From the NCBI GenBank assembly GCA_012729505.1, contig JAAYDA010000073.1:1-64000 (forward strand): DNA of 64,000 bases. Reading direction: 5' to 3'. This DNA comes from Syntrophomonadaceae bacterium (GTDB taxonomy: Bacteria; Bacillota; Syntrophomonadia; Syntrophomonadales; DTU052). The notes below the pieces were generated by a model. It saw only the letters and a program-made list of their open reading frames with translations. It made no database searches and had not been told where the DNA came from. Position numbers and translations under genes: made by a program. Positions 1 through 8,703 of this stretch are shown here, in pieces (the first letter of the stretch is position 1; the number at the start of each line of letters is the position of its first letter).

Positions 1-79
1 CACAACAAGCCAGAACGTTTTCGTTTATTCTTTTCGCTGGTGAGACATACTAATAAAAAACCAGTGAGGGGGAGTTTTC

Positions 80-532
80 TTGAAGAAGCTTAATGAAAGG
101 ATCAGCTTCCTGCAGGGTTTGGGACAGGGCATGAATGTGGCGGGCAGCAGCCCTCAGGGAACAATGATAATCGAGATGCTGGGAGTTATGTCGGACATCG
201 CTGAAAATCTGAACGGTCTGCGGCGCGACTTCGAGAGTTTCAAGATATATGTGGAGAGCATAGATGATGATCTGTATGATCTGGCAGAAAACTTGTACCG
301 GGAGGATGACGAAGACCAATATATTCAAGTGAGCTGTAAGAACTGCGGGGAAGATGTCTATTTTGAAGCCATTTATTTAAATGACGAGGATGTAATTGAA
401 ATCGTCTGTCCCAATTGCGACGAAGTTGTTTATGTTAATGACGGCAGCTTTGATTTCGAAACCGAGGCGATCGGTGATACCCTTGAGAACCGGAATCCAG
501 CCAATCAGGACGGTTCCAGCGCGAACCATTAA
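80..532 (+). CDS. Small acidic zinc-ribbon protein, CD1247 N-terminal-domain type
   Basis: The product is 150 residues. The TTG start at 80 follows a GAGGGGGA ribosome binding site. The first ~75 residues look helical, and two Cys pairs follow (CKNC near residue 87, CPNC near 111), spaced like a single zinc ribbon. The tail is acidic and polar. It resembles the small proteins annotated as CD1247 N-terminal domain proteins in Clostridia, which have no assigned reaction. It is followed by its own terminator and so appears monocistronic. The family call is from memory of the pattern, so I am moderately sure of the family and have no function to offer. Confidence 0.6.
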   Translation: MKKLNERISFLQGLGQGMNVAGSSPQGTMIIEMLGVMSDIAENLNGLRRDFESFKIYVESIDDDLYDLAENLYREDDEDQYIQVSCKNCGEDVYFEAIYLNDEDVIEIVCPNCDEVVYVNDGSFDFETEAIGDTLENRNPANQDGSSANH

Positions 533-572
533 AACTGACAGGTACTCCATTCGGTTGAGGAAACAAATATTA

Positions 573-640
573 AGCCCGGTCCGGAACAGTCCCGATTTGT
601 CTCAATGGTTAAGGGAATGCCTGACCGGGCTGTCTTATTA
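573..640 (+). terminator. Terminator after the zinc-ribbon gene
   Basis: AGCCCGGTC (573-581) pairs with GACCGGGCT (623-631), enclosing about 41 bases. A T-rich tail follows (GTCTTATTAG). It separates the first gene from the oxidoreductase. Confidence 0.65.
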
Positions 641-774
641 GTTGATTTTATCCTTGCAGAGATAAAAAAATTCTCAACTCCTCCAATTACGTGTATTATT
701 AATCTAGAAGGTTAGGATGCAAACTATCTTTTGGGGACGTTATCCCCTCAACAATGTATTTGAGGAGGCTTTTT

Positions 775-2712
775 ATGAAAAGATTGGAGCATTTGCTGGC
801 ACCGATTAAGGTCAGAAACATGGTTATTGCCAATCGGGTCGTTATGCCGCCCATGGGAACTTTTCTGGGCAATGATGATGGAACTGTAAGTGAGGCTAGC
901 CTGGCTTATTTGAAACGGCGGGTTATGGGTGGAGCCGGACTTATCGTGCAGGAAATTACCGCCATCCATCCTGATGGCGCCGCAAGTCCGGCTCAGTTAG
1001 GGATTTATGAGGATCGTTTTATGCCGGGTCTGCGCCAGGTAACTAAGACAGTACATGAGCTGGGCAGTAAGATAATAGTTCAGCTGCACCATGCGGGACG
1101 GGAGAGTCAGTACCAATTGCAAAAAGGCACGGCGGTAGCGCCTTCGGCTATTCCCAGTATGGTCTTTAAGCAGGCTCCCCGGGAGATGACGGAGGATGAC
1201 ATTCGGGATATTATCACGGCTTTCGGCGATGGCGCGGTTAGGGCCCGTGAAGCCGGCTATGATGGAGTAGAACTCCACGCGGCTCATGGCTACCTTCTGG
1301 CCCAATTCCTGTCGGTTCATGCCAACCAGCGTCAGGATCAGTATGGAGGAGATATTGTCCGGCGTGCCCGTTTTATAATTGAGGTACTGGAGGAGGTGCG
1401 GCGTCGGGTAGGTGATGACTATCCCATCTCTATCCGCTTGTCGGTGGATGAATGGATTAAGGGCGGATATACTCCTGAAGATATGCAGCTGGTTGTTCCG
1501 GTATTGGTAAAACACGGCTGTGATATGATCAGCGCTTCCTTTGGAACTCATGGCAGTCCGGCCGGAATTACTCAGGCGCCTATCGAGTATGAGCAGGGCT
1601 TTAACGTTGGTCTGGCTCGAAAAATGAAGGAGGTCGTCGATGTTCCCGTTGTAGGAGTCGGACGCTTTACCGATCCTTTCTTTGCGGATGAGTGTATTGC
1701 CCGGGGAGATGCGGATTTGATTGCTTTTGGCCGTCAGCATCTGGCTGACCCGGATTTTCTTAAAAATGCCCGAGAAGGTCATCCTGAAGATACTATAGAG
1801 TGTCTGGCCTGTAATCAGGGGTGTTTTGAAAGACTTTTGATCGAAAATGGAACTATTCGCTGTGCGATTAATCCGGAAACCGGCCAGGAGCTCATTTATC
1901 CTGCCGGACCTGCCGAAACCAGCCGCAAGGTATGGGTTATAGGGGGTGGCCCGGGTGGGTTGACAGCTGCTTATGAGGCGGCCCGTCTGGGACATAAAGT
2001 CATCCTGTTTGAAAAAGAATCGGAAGTGGGTGGCCAGGTTCGTTATGCGGCTATGGCACCCAATAAAGATCCTTACGGCAAGTGGATTAATGGACTGACC
2101 AAGCGGGCGGAAAAACTGGGAGTTAAGATTAATACCGGCACGGAAGTGACCGGGGACATGATCAGACAGGAACAACCGGAAGCAGTAATTCTGGCTACCG
2201 GTGGCAAGCAGGTTCCCCTGGAAATAGATGGCCGCAATCTTTCGCATGTTACTGACGCTTATGAGATATTGGCGGGCCGGACCGCCCCTGGAAAACATAT
2301 ATTAATTGTTGGCGGCGGGCTGGTGGGTATGGAGACCGCTGATTATTTGGCCGCCCGGGGATGTAATGATATTACCCTGGCGGAACAGTTGCGCAGATCC
2401 CCAGTTCTGAAGCTTACTTCCCATGGATATATGCTGCACTCGCGGCTTAAAAAAGCGGGCTGCAAAATGTTGTTTAATGCCCGGGTAACTGGAATTGACA
2501 AGGATGCTGTCACAGTAATTATTGATGATCAGGAACAGATTCTGGCTCCGGTTGATCAGGTAGTGATAGCAACAGGCACTCGATCCAATGCCGAATTGGA
2601 AAATGTACTTAAAGAAATGGCGATTGACTACAAAATAGTTGGAGATGCCGTTGAAGTTCGGCGGATTGTAGAAGCTACCGACGAAGGTGCTAAGGCCGCC
2701 TGGGCTTTATAG
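775..2712 (+). CDS. NADH:flavin oxidoreductase / 2,4-dienoyl-CoA reductase family (Old Yellow Enzyme with Fe-S and FAD domains)
   Basis: The 645-residue product has the three-part build of 2,4-dienoyl-CoA reductase (FadH type) and related enoate reductases. An FMN TIM barrel spans about residues 1-335. A 4Fe-4S site has Cys343, Cys346, Cys350 and Cys363 (CxxCxxxC-x12-C). A C-terminal FAD/NAD(P) domain carries a GGGPGG dinucleotide motif near 390 and a second GGGLVG near 517. The enzyme would pass NAD(P)H electrons through FAD, the cluster and FMN to an unsaturated, probably CoA-bound, substrate in the cytoplasm. The ATG at 775 is chosen because GAGGAGGCT lies just upstream; an ATG at 754 has no such site. 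A strong terminator follows, so it is transcribed apart from the acyl-CoA operon, although the chemistry fits. The substrate cannot be told from sequence. Confidence 0.85.
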   Translation: MKRLEHLLAPIKVRNMVIANRVVMPPMGTFLGNDDGTVSEASLAYLKRRVMGGAGLIVQEITAIHPDGAASPAQLGIYEDRFMPGLRQVTKTVHELGSKIIVQLHHAGRESQYQLQKGTAVAPSAIPSMVFKQAPREMTEDDIRDIITAFGDGAVRAREAGYDGVELHAAHGYLLAQFLSVHANQRQDQYGGDIVRRARFIIEVLEEVRRRVGDDYPISIRLSVDEWIKGGYTPEDMQLVVPVLVKHGCDMISASFGTHGSPAGITQAPIEYEQGFNVGLARKMKEVVDVPVVGVGRFTDPFFADECIARGDADLIAFGRQHLADPDFLKNAREGHPEDTIECLACNQGCFERLLIENGTIRCAINPETGQELIYPAGPAETSRKVWVIGGGPGGLTAAYEAARLGHKVILFEKESEVGGQVRYAAMAPNKDPYGKWINGLTKRAEKLGVKINTGTEVTGDMIRQEQPEAVILATGGKQVPLEIDGRNLSHVTDAYEILAGRTAPGKHILIVGGGLVGMETADYLAARGCNDITLAEQLRRSPVLKLTSHGYMLHSRLKKAGCKMLFNARVTGIDKDAVTVIIDDQEQILAPVDQVVIATGTRSNAELENVLKEMAIDYKIVGDAVEVRRIVEATDEGAKAAWAL

Positions 2713-2730
2713 GATTAATCAGGTTTTTAG

Positions 2731-2800
2731 AAGCCCCAGCTTCCCATACCATTATTGGTTACGAAGGTGACCGTATTAAGTGGGATGCCGGGGCTTTTTC
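2731..2800 (+). terminator. Branched rho-independent terminator
   Basis: AAGCCCC..TTCCCA (2731-2746) pairs with TGGGAT..GGGGCTT (2781-2796), followed by a T-run. A small internal hairpin (GGTTAC GAAG GTGACC) sits in the loop. It closes the oxidoreductase transcript. Confidence 0.8.
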
Positions 2801-2828
2801 TTGCTTAATTGCCATATTTGCTTGAAGT

Positions 2829-2875
2829 GTACCATATGGGACATGGCTTGGCAGACTAAATGTCCCATATGGCAC
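2829..2875. promoter_or_regulatory. Inverted-repeat enhancer (probable upstream activator site)
   Basis: GTACCATATGGGACA (2829-2843) and TGTCCCATATGGCAC (2861-2875) are inverted copies, 14 of 15 matching, with a 17-base spacer. Each arm contains the palindrome CCATATGG. The pair lies about 55-100 bases upstream of the -24/-12 promoter, where sigma-54 activators usually bind. The likely ligand is the activator encoded at 6569-8530 (inference). Confidence 0.75.
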
Positions 2876-2928
2876 AGTAGTGAATTGTCAATGGAGGCAA
2901 TAATGCCAATAGATCCGACATCTTGATA

Positions 2929-2947
2929 TTGGCATGGATATTGCATT
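2929..2947 (+). promoter_or_regulatory. Sigma-54 (-24/-12) promoter
   Basis: The sequence TTGGCATGGATATTGCATT matches the RpoN consensus (TGGCAC-N5-TTGCA). GG is at 2931-2932, GC at 2943-2944, and exactly 10 bases lie between them. It sits 45 bases before the SDR gene and has no competing -35/-10 element. Confidence 0.85.
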
Positions 2948-2990
2948 ATTAATTAGGTATAGGAGCTGAAACTTAATATAAGGGAGGATT

Positions 2991-3773
2991 ATGATGAGAT
3001 CCAACAAGGAATTATTTGATTTAACGGGACAGGTGGCTGTAGTTACCGGCGGTGCAGCGGGCATAGGGGTTCAGATGTCCTATGCGTTGGCGGAAGCTGG
3101 TGCCGGTGTGGTGCTTGCGGCCCGGAAAATTGACCGTTGTGTTGCAGTGGCGGAAAAGATGTCACAGGAACTGGGAGTGAAGGTGCTGCCGGCCCGTTGT
3201 GATATAACCAGTGAGGAAGAAATCGACAATTTGTTTGAACTGGTGCAGAAAGAGTTTGGCCGTCTCGATATTCTGGTTAACAACTCCGGCGCCGCTTGGG
3301 GCGCTCCTTCGCTGGAGTATCCCCGCAGCGGTTGGGATAAGGTTATCGACACCAATTTGACCGGACCCTGGCTCTGTATGCAGAAGGCCGCAAGGACTAT
3401 GTCCCGGCAGAATTACGGGCGGATTATTAATTTGGCATCAATAGCCTCCTTTGTAGGTGCTAAGCCGGAAATAATGGATGCGGTGGCCTATCAGGCCAGC
3501 AAGGCCGCAATTGCGGGTCTGACAAAGGATCTGGCTGTAAAATGGGCGCCTTACAATATTACTGTTAATGCTATTGCGCCGGGGTGGTTTCCATCTCGCA
3601 TGACCCAGGGCAGCTTGGAGACAAACGAAGATGTCTATTTGGAGATGATTCCTATGGGTCGTTTTGGTGGTGAGGATGAGCTGAAGGCGGCCACTTTATT
3701 CCTGGCCTCTCCGGGTGCCAGCTATGTCACCGGGGTTATTCTCAGTGTTGATGGGGGCTATGTTGCTATGTAG
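2991..3773 (+). CDS. Short-chain dehydrogenase/reductase
   Basis: The 260-residue classical SDR has the TGGAAGIG cofactor motif near residues 19-26, an NNSG motif near 97 and the catalytic set Ser150/Ser153, Tyr167 and Lys171. Family members interconvert an alcohol or 3-hydroxyacyl group and a ketone with NAD(P). Being first in an operon with a thiolase and an acyl-CoA dehydrogenase, it may act as a 3-hydroxyacyl-CoA dehydrogenase or a secondary-alcohol dehydrogenase (inference). AGGGAGGA precedes two adjacent ATG codons (2991 and 2994), and either may start translation. Transcription should depend on sigma-54 and the downstream activator. Confidence 0.85.
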   Translation: MMRSNKELFDLTGQVAVVTGGAAGIGVQMSYALAEAGAGVVLAARKIDRCVAVAEKMSQELGVKVLPARCDITSEEEIDNLFELVQKEFGRLDILVNNSGAAWGAPSLEYPRSGWDKVIDTNLTGPWLCMQKAARTMSRQNYGRIINLASIASFVGAKPEIMDAVAYQASKAAIAGLTKDLAVKWAPYNITVNAIAPGWFPSRMTQGSLETNEDVYLEMIPMGRFGGEDELKAATLFLASPGASYVTGVILSVDGGYVAM

Positions 3774-3831
3774 CTGTAATTTTTTGTGTGTAGTGATAAG
3801 ACAGAGGTGAATTTGAAAGGAGATGGCGCAG

Positions 3832-5139
3832 ATGACTTTTAAGAAGAGCGGGGATGACATGGTTTGTGTAGCAGCCACCAGAACTCCATTCGGACGTTTT
3901 GGCGGTTCACTGAAGGATGTAGACATCTATGACTTGGGAGCTCTGGCGATGAAGAATTCTATGGACCGGATAGCCTTCAATCCGGAACTGATTGATGAGG
4001 TCTGGTGGGGGTGTGGTGATACCACTAACTGTAAAGACCCGTATACACCGGTTACTGCCCGGCAGAGTATGCTGAAAGCCGGTATTCCGCCGGAGAAGCC
4101 TTCCGTAACCTTTGATCAGGCATGTATCTCCGGGATGGATGCCGTTAAATACGGCTGCCGGAGCATCCGGCTGGGTGAGGCTGAAGTGGTCATGACCGGC
4201 GGAGCCACCAGCTTCAGTACTGTACCTTTCCTCCTGCGTGACATTCGCTGGGAAGGTAAGCGTCACACTTCCTTCCTGGTGGAGGACCCCATCATTCCTC
4301 TTGGTTATAAGGATTATGCACCGGTGGCGGTTGATTCCGGAAATGTCGCAGAGGAATACGGAATCTCTCGGGAGGAGCAGGATGAGTTTGCTCTCAACAG
4401 TCATATGAATTATGGCCGGGCTTGGGAGCAGGGGTTTTTCAAAAAAGAGATGGTACCCTATGAGATTGTGAAAAAGGACCGCAAAGGCAATGTACTGTCC
4501 ACCCAGTCCCTGGATATCGACGAGCAGTACCGGCCCAACATTAAGATCGAAGATCTCTCAAGGCTGAAACCGATTTTCGGCAATCCTACCGTTACTGCCG
4601 GTAATGCGCCTGGCATGAATGATGGTGCCAGTGCCCAGATATTTATGAAGCGTGAGAAAGCTGAGGAAATGGGGCTTGAAATCATCTACACAGTGGTGGA
4701 GATGTCTTCTATTGCGCTGCAGCCGCGGATAATGCCGGTATCGCCGGCTTTTGCCATTAAAAAGTGCCTGGACCTCACTGGTTTGACTGTTGATGAGCTG
4801 AAGTTTGTTGAAATCAATGAGGCCTTTGCCTGTGTGCCCCTGGTAGCCACCAAACTGTTGTCTAATCAGAGATTCCTGACGGGAGATTACCAGGCTATGG
4901 TAAATGAGGCGTCGGAGAAGCCCATTCTTGACAATGATGCCGGGCTCTATCAGGAATTGAAAAATAAGCTGAATGTCAACGGGAGTGCTATTGCGGTAGG
5001 ACATGCCAATACCGCCAGCGGTGCCCGGATCATGATGACCGCTGCTTATAATCTGAAAGAAAAAGGCGGCGGCTATGGAGCATGTGCAATCTGTGGAGGC
5101 TTGACCCAGGGAGCCGGATGTATCATTTGGGTTGAATAA
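3832..5139 (+). CDS. Thiolase (acetyl-CoA acetyltransferase family)
   Basis: The 435-residue thiolase has its nucleophilic Cys98 in QACISG, the NEAFA motif, a catalytic His391 and a C-terminal CGG motif carrying the second Cys. Thiolases cleave 3-ketoacyl-CoA with CoA, or condense two acyl-CoAs. The His motif reads GHANTASG instead of the usual GHPxGxSG, a proline-to-alanine change beside the catalytic His, while the catalytic residues are kept. The ATG at 3832 is preferred because GAAAGGAG ends at 3822, directly abutting the other ATG at 3823. It is the second gene of the sigma-54 operon, 58 bases after the SDR. Confidence 0.88.
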   Translation: MTFKKSGDDMVCVAATRTPFGRFGGSLKDVDIYDLGALAMKNSMDRIAFNPELIDEVWWGCGDTTNCKDPYTPVTARQSMLKAGIPPEKPSVTFDQACISGMDAVKYGCRSIRLGEAEVVMTGGATSFSTVPFLLRDIRWEGKRHTSFLVEDPIIPLGYKDYAPVAVDSGNVAEEYGISREEQDEFALNSHMNYGRAWEQGFFKKEMVPYEIVKKDRKGNVLSTQSLDIDEQYRPNIKIEDLSRLKPIFGNPTVTAGNAPGMNDGASAQIFMKREKAEEMGLEIIYTVVEMSSIALQPRIMPVSPAFAIKKCLDLTGLTVDELKFVEINEAFACVPLVATKLLSNQRFLTGDYQAMVNEASEKPILDNDAGLYQELKNKLNVNGSAIAVGHANTASGARIMMTAAYNLKEKGGGYGACAICGGLTQGAGCIIWVE

Positions 5140-5216
5140 CTTCTGCTTTAGCGGCAGCGAGACCGACATATAATCATCTCCGCTGCCGGGAGTCTACAAT
5201 ATTTGGAGGTAGAACG

Positions 5217-6359
5217 ATGATCAGTTTTGAATTGACGGATGAACAAAAGGAGATGAAATCTCTGGCCCGAAAATTTACGGGTTCAGAGATAATTCCGGTG
5301 GCTGCCCAATATGATAAAACCGGTGAGATGCCCTGGGAAATCATTAATAAAGCCTTTGATATCGGCCTGTGGAATTTTAATCTTCCTGCCAGATATGGCG
5401 GATTGGAACTGGACCATGTGACCGAGGCCATTCTGGTGGAGGAATTGGCTTATGGCTGTCTGGGTATAGCCGGTACCTGGGATGGCAATACTTTGGCCCT
5501 GGTTCCGATCCAGATAGCCGGAACCGAGGAGCAGATGGACCGGTGGCTTCCTCAGTTTGGGGAGGCGCCTTTACTGGGATCGTTTTGTCTCACCGAGCCT
5601 AATGCTGGCTCTGATGCTTCTGCAATGTCGACTTTTGCGAAAAAAGTGGGTGATGAGTATATACTGACGGGAACCAAGTGCTTCATTACCCATGGCGGCA
5701 TTGCGGCTATGAATACTGTTTTTGCCAAGACCGATCGGAGTCAGAAGGGGACCCGGGGGATTAGCGGGTTTCTGGTACCGGGGGATGCACCGGGGCTGTC
5801 GATGGGTAAGGTGGAAGATAAAATGGGTGACCGGGCATCTCATGTGGCCGAGGTTATCTTTGATGAGGTTCGCATTCCCGCCCGGGATCTCTTAGGTGCC
5901 GAGGGTGAAGGATTCAAGATCGCTATGCGGACTTTGGATCAGACCAGGATGAGCATTGGCGCCGCCGCAGTAGGGGTGGCCCGGCGGGCATATGAGGAGG
6001 CTCTGGAATACTCCAAGCAAAGAGCGCAGTTTGGACGTCCTATCAGCGGCAACCAGGCAATTGCCTTCATGCTGGCGGATATGGCAACCCAGATTGAGGC
6101 CGCCCGGGGTTTGGTATGGCAGGCTGCCTGGCAGATCGACAATGGCAACCCGGATCCCAAGCTGGGAGCTATGGCCAAGCTCTTTGCCGGTGATGCGGCC
6201 ATGAAGATCACAGTTGATGCTCTGCAGATTTTCGGCGGCTACGGATATATGCGGGAGTACCCTCTGGAAAAGCTGATGCGCGATGCCAAGATCCTGCAGA
6301 TCTATGAAGGGACGCAACAGATTCAGCGGATGGTAATCTCGGGGCGGGTCCTGGCTTGA
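5217..6359 (+). CDS. Acyl-CoA dehydrogenase
   Basis: The 380-residue flavoprotein has the full-length acyl-CoA dehydrogenase layout: helical N-domain, a beta-domain with LTEPNAGSD near residue 125, and a C-domain with Glu364 in YEGTQQIQ at the catalytic-base position. It would oxidise an acyl-CoA to the 2-enoyl-CoA, passing electrons to an electron-transfer flavoprotein not encoded here. GGAGGT precedes the ATG. As third gene of the operon with SDR and thiolase it suggests a beta-oxidation-like route. No enoyl-CoA hydratase gene is in the window, so the cassette is incomplete on its own. Confidence 0.9.
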   Translation: MISFELTDEQKEMKSLARKFTGSEIIPVAAQYDKTGEMPWEIINKAFDIGLWNFNLPARYGGLELDHVTEAILVEELAYGCLGIAGTWDGNTLALVPIQIAGTEEQMDRWLPQFGEAPLLGSFCLTEPNAGSDASAMSTFAKKVGDEYILTGTKCFITHGGIAAMNTVFAKTDRSQKGTRGISGFLVPGDAPGLSMGKVEDKMGDRASHVAEVIFDEVRIPARDLLGAEGEGFKIAMRTLDQTRMSIGAAAVGVARRAYEEALEYSKQRAQFGRPISGNQAIAFMLADMATQIEAARGLVWQAAWQIDNGNPDPKLGAMAKLFAGDAAMKITVDALQIFGGYGYMREYPLEKLMRDAKILQIYEGTQQIQRMVISGRVLA

Positions 6360-6400
6360 TTCACGGTGCTGTTGGCATGAATGATTGACGGATTAATTGA

Positions 6401-6439
6401 TCCCGGCTTGATGTGGCCATTGCCCTTGTTAAGCCGGGA
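6401..6439 (+). terminator. Hairpin after the acyl-CoA operon
   Basis: TCCCGGCTT (6401-6409) is exactly complementary to AAGCCGGGA (6431-6439). No clear T-run follows, so it may be a transcript-end stabiliser or weak terminator rather than a classical one. Confidence 0.45.
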
Positions 6440-6568
6440 CCACTTTCTAAATTCCGGGTATGCTGGCAGTTTATCCCGGAGGTTGGATTTAGGATCCCCG
6501 GTTCGGGTTTCTTCCGGGATGCTATAATCTATATATGGAGGCGGTATCTGTTTTGCGGAGGGATCACT

Positions 6569-8530
6569 ATGAAGGAAAACAAGAAGGAAATAATCAAAAT
6601 CTGGAAGTCGCTGCGCGAACTGGGGGAGTATGACGGCATAACTCTATCTCCTGAAATCCAGGAGTCCTGGCAGCGAAGTGAAGCCTTTGGGGTTAACCCG
6701 TACAAGAGATGCTGTGATATAATAATCAGTCCCGCTGAACTGGAGGAACGGAAAGCGGCCAATCAAGACTTAATTGAACATTCCACGATTATGATGGGAC
6801 ACCTCCACCGTTTTATGGAGGGCTCCGGATTCGTATTTGCCTTGACTGACCGCGACGGGTATTTTCTGAAGCGGATTGGAGATAAAGAAGGGCTGGACTT
6901 TACCGGCGGTGCTAACCTGACAGAGGGCGCTAAATGGTCGGAAGATATTATGGGGACCAATGCCAACTCTTTAGCTCTGGTTCTGGGTAAACCGGTGCAG
7001 CTGCTGGGTTATGAGCACTTCTGTCTCTGTGCATCAATAGCTACCTGCTCTGCATCCCCTATATTTGATAAGGACGGCTGTCTGATCGGTGTGATGAACA
7101 TAATTGGTCCTTACCACCTGGTCAACCGGCATACGATGGGGATGGCGGTGGCGACTTCCCGGGCCATAGAACGCCAGATGGCTTTGCATAACGCTTACCA
7201 GCAGAGTGAGATGGCTAATCTTCATAAAGCTGCCATTATGGACTCCATATCTGACGGAGTATTAACCCTGGATCATGAGGGACGTATCATCCATATAAAT
7301 CAACAAGGGGCAGCAAACCTTGGTATTGATTATTCGGGTGCTGTTGGAGAGAAGCTGACCGGCTTGATGGTACCGGAGAATGAGCTGTTTTTTACCAGGA
7401 TTAGTGGTAAACGCAGACTTTTGGGGGAACCTCTGGTAATCCGCCGCAAGAATGACAGCGTCAAGCTGGCGGTGAGCTGCACCCCCCTGGCTTCCAAGGA
7501 GCAGGAAACGTTGGGTACCGTCGTCATCATTCAGCCGATGCAGCAGTATAAAAAGATGATTGAAAGGATCTCCGGCGCTCAGGCCAAGATGACCTTCAGT
7601 GACATAATTGGCCGAAGTGCTGATTTTGAATATGCCATTCAATGTGCCGAGATGGCTGCCAAAACTGATTCCAACATTCTCCTGCTGGGGGAAAGCGGTG
7701 TGGGCAAGGATATGTTTGCCCAGGCCATCCATAATGCCGGCAGCCGATGTCGGGAACCCTTCTTTGCTATCAACTGTGCCGCACTTCCTAGGGAATTGGT
7801 ATCCAGTGAACTGTTCGGCTATGAGGAAGGCGCCTTTACCGGTGCCCGAAAGGGAGGCAATCCGGGGAAATTCGAATTGGCTGATCAGGGAACCATATTT
7901 CTGGACGAGATTGGAGAAATGCCATTGGACCTGCAGGGTTCCCTCTTGCGGGTTTTGGAGGAAGGGAATGTAGTTCGCCTGGGGGGACGGGATATAACCA
8001 GTGTCAATGTCCGAATAATAGCCGCCACTAATAAAAACCTGAAGGAAGAGGTCCGGAAGGGCAACTTCCGTTTGGATCTCTATTACCGGCTGCGGGTTAT
8101 TGATATCAAAATCCCGCCGTTAAGGGATAGAAAGGATGATATCCCCATCCTGGTAGATTATTTTATAAAGACTATCGCTCCCCGCCTGGGGAAGGAGATA
8201 ACCCAGGTGGATGAAAAGGTTTTGGACATACTCTCCAACTATGATTGGCCCGGCAATGTAAGGGAATTAAGCAATGTGATTGAACGGGCCATCAATATGA
8301 GCACGGAAGAAACTCTGACGGCAGACGATATTTCGCTGGACTTGAAGTGCAATCTTGACGATCAGGCACATGTCTGGCGAAAACGGCTCCCTAAAGATCC
8401 GGAGATGCAGGAACAGATAATCAGGAGTATTCTGCACAAAAACAACTACAACAAGACCAGGGCGGCCCAAGAGCTGGGTATATCCCGCAGCAGCCTCTAT
8501 CGCAAGATGGGAAGATTCTCAATTCAATAA
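6569..8530 (+). CDS. Sigma-54-dependent transcriptional activator (AcoR/PrdR-like: GAF-PAS-AAA+-Fis)
   Basis: The 653-residue enhancer-binding protein has an N-terminal GAF-like sensor (about 55-200), a PAS domain (about 215-320), a sigma-54-interacting AAA+ domain and a Fis-type helix-turn-helix at the C-terminus (about 620-650). Walker A is GESGVGKD at 374-381; the sigma-54 contact loop reads EGAFTGA; Walker B is IFLDEIGE. It would hydrolyse ATP to open RpoN promoters when its sensor binds an unknown signal. There is no receiver domain, so it is not part of a two-component system. The ATG at 6569 follows GCGGAGGG; an upstream GTG at 6413 has none. Its position after an operon with a -24/-12 promoter and paired palindrome makes it the probable activator of 2991-6359. 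Confidence 0.9.
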   Translation: MKENKKEIIKIWKSLRELGEYDGITLSPEIQESWQRSEAFGVNPYKRCCDIIISPAELEERKAANQDLIEHSTIMMGHLHRFMEGSGFVFALTDRDGYFLKRIGDKEGLDFTGGANLTEGAKWSEDIMGTNANSLALVLGKPVQLLGYEHFCLCASIATCSASPIFDKDGCLIGVMNIIGPYHLVNRHTMGMAVATSRAIERQMALHNAYQQSEMANLHKAAIMDSISDGVLTLDHEGRIIHINQQGAANLGIDYSGAVGEKLTGLMVPENELFFTRISGKRRLLGEPLVIRRKNDSVKLAVSCTPLASKEQETLGTVVIIQPMQQYKKMIERISGAQAKMTFSDIIGRSADFEYAIQCAEMAAKTDSNILLLGESGVGKDMFAQAIHNAGSRCREPFFAINCAALPRELVSSELFGYEEGAFTGARKGGNPGKFELADQGTIFLDEIGEMPLDLQGSLLRVLEEGNVVRLGGRDITSVNVRIIAATNKNLKEEVRKGNFRLDLYYRLRVIDIKIPPLRDRKDDIPILVDYFIKTIAPRLGKEITQVDEKVLDILSNYDWPGNVRELSNVIERAINMSTEETLTADDISLDLKCNLDDQAHVWRKRLPKDPEMQEQIIRSILHKNNYNKTRAAQELGISRSSLYRKMGRFSIQ

Positions 8531-8648
8531 GGCAGCACCGTACGAACGGACTCGGGCATTTTCTGAGTATTGGTTTAGTTAAATAATTTCATATGCCTGT
8601 CATCACTATACTTCCCAACGACAATTCCTAAAAATCTCTCCAGTTGAA

Positions 8649-8668
8649 ACTTATTTTATAAAATAAGT
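8649..8668. promoter_or_regulatory. Perfect 20-base palindrome upstream of the ECF sigma gene
   Basis: ACTTATTTTA/TAAAATAAGT is a perfect palindrome starting at the end of a TGAAAC element (8644-8649) that resembles an ECF-type -35 box. It lies 35 bases before the sigma-factor start and may be an operator or part of an autoregulated promoter (inference). Confidence 0.5.
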
Positions 8669-8703
8669 GTATAGATAAATGAAATCTCCAGGAGGGGTAT
8701 CAG

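Noticed and set aside
731-750. Short inverted repeat TTGGGGA/TCCCCTCAA before the oxidoreductase gene
   Set aside because: The arms are too short to call an operator, and no second copy was seen.
997-2298. 433-codon open frame antisense to the dienoyl-CoA reductase-like gene
   Set aside because: It lies wholly within a well-supported gene, has no ribosome binding site, and its product has no recognisable motif.
6413-6568. Upstream extension of the sigma-54 activator from a GTG at 6413
   Set aside because: There is no ribosome binding site, the extension reads through the hairpin after the acyl-CoA operon, and ATG 6569 has a strong GCGGAGGG site.
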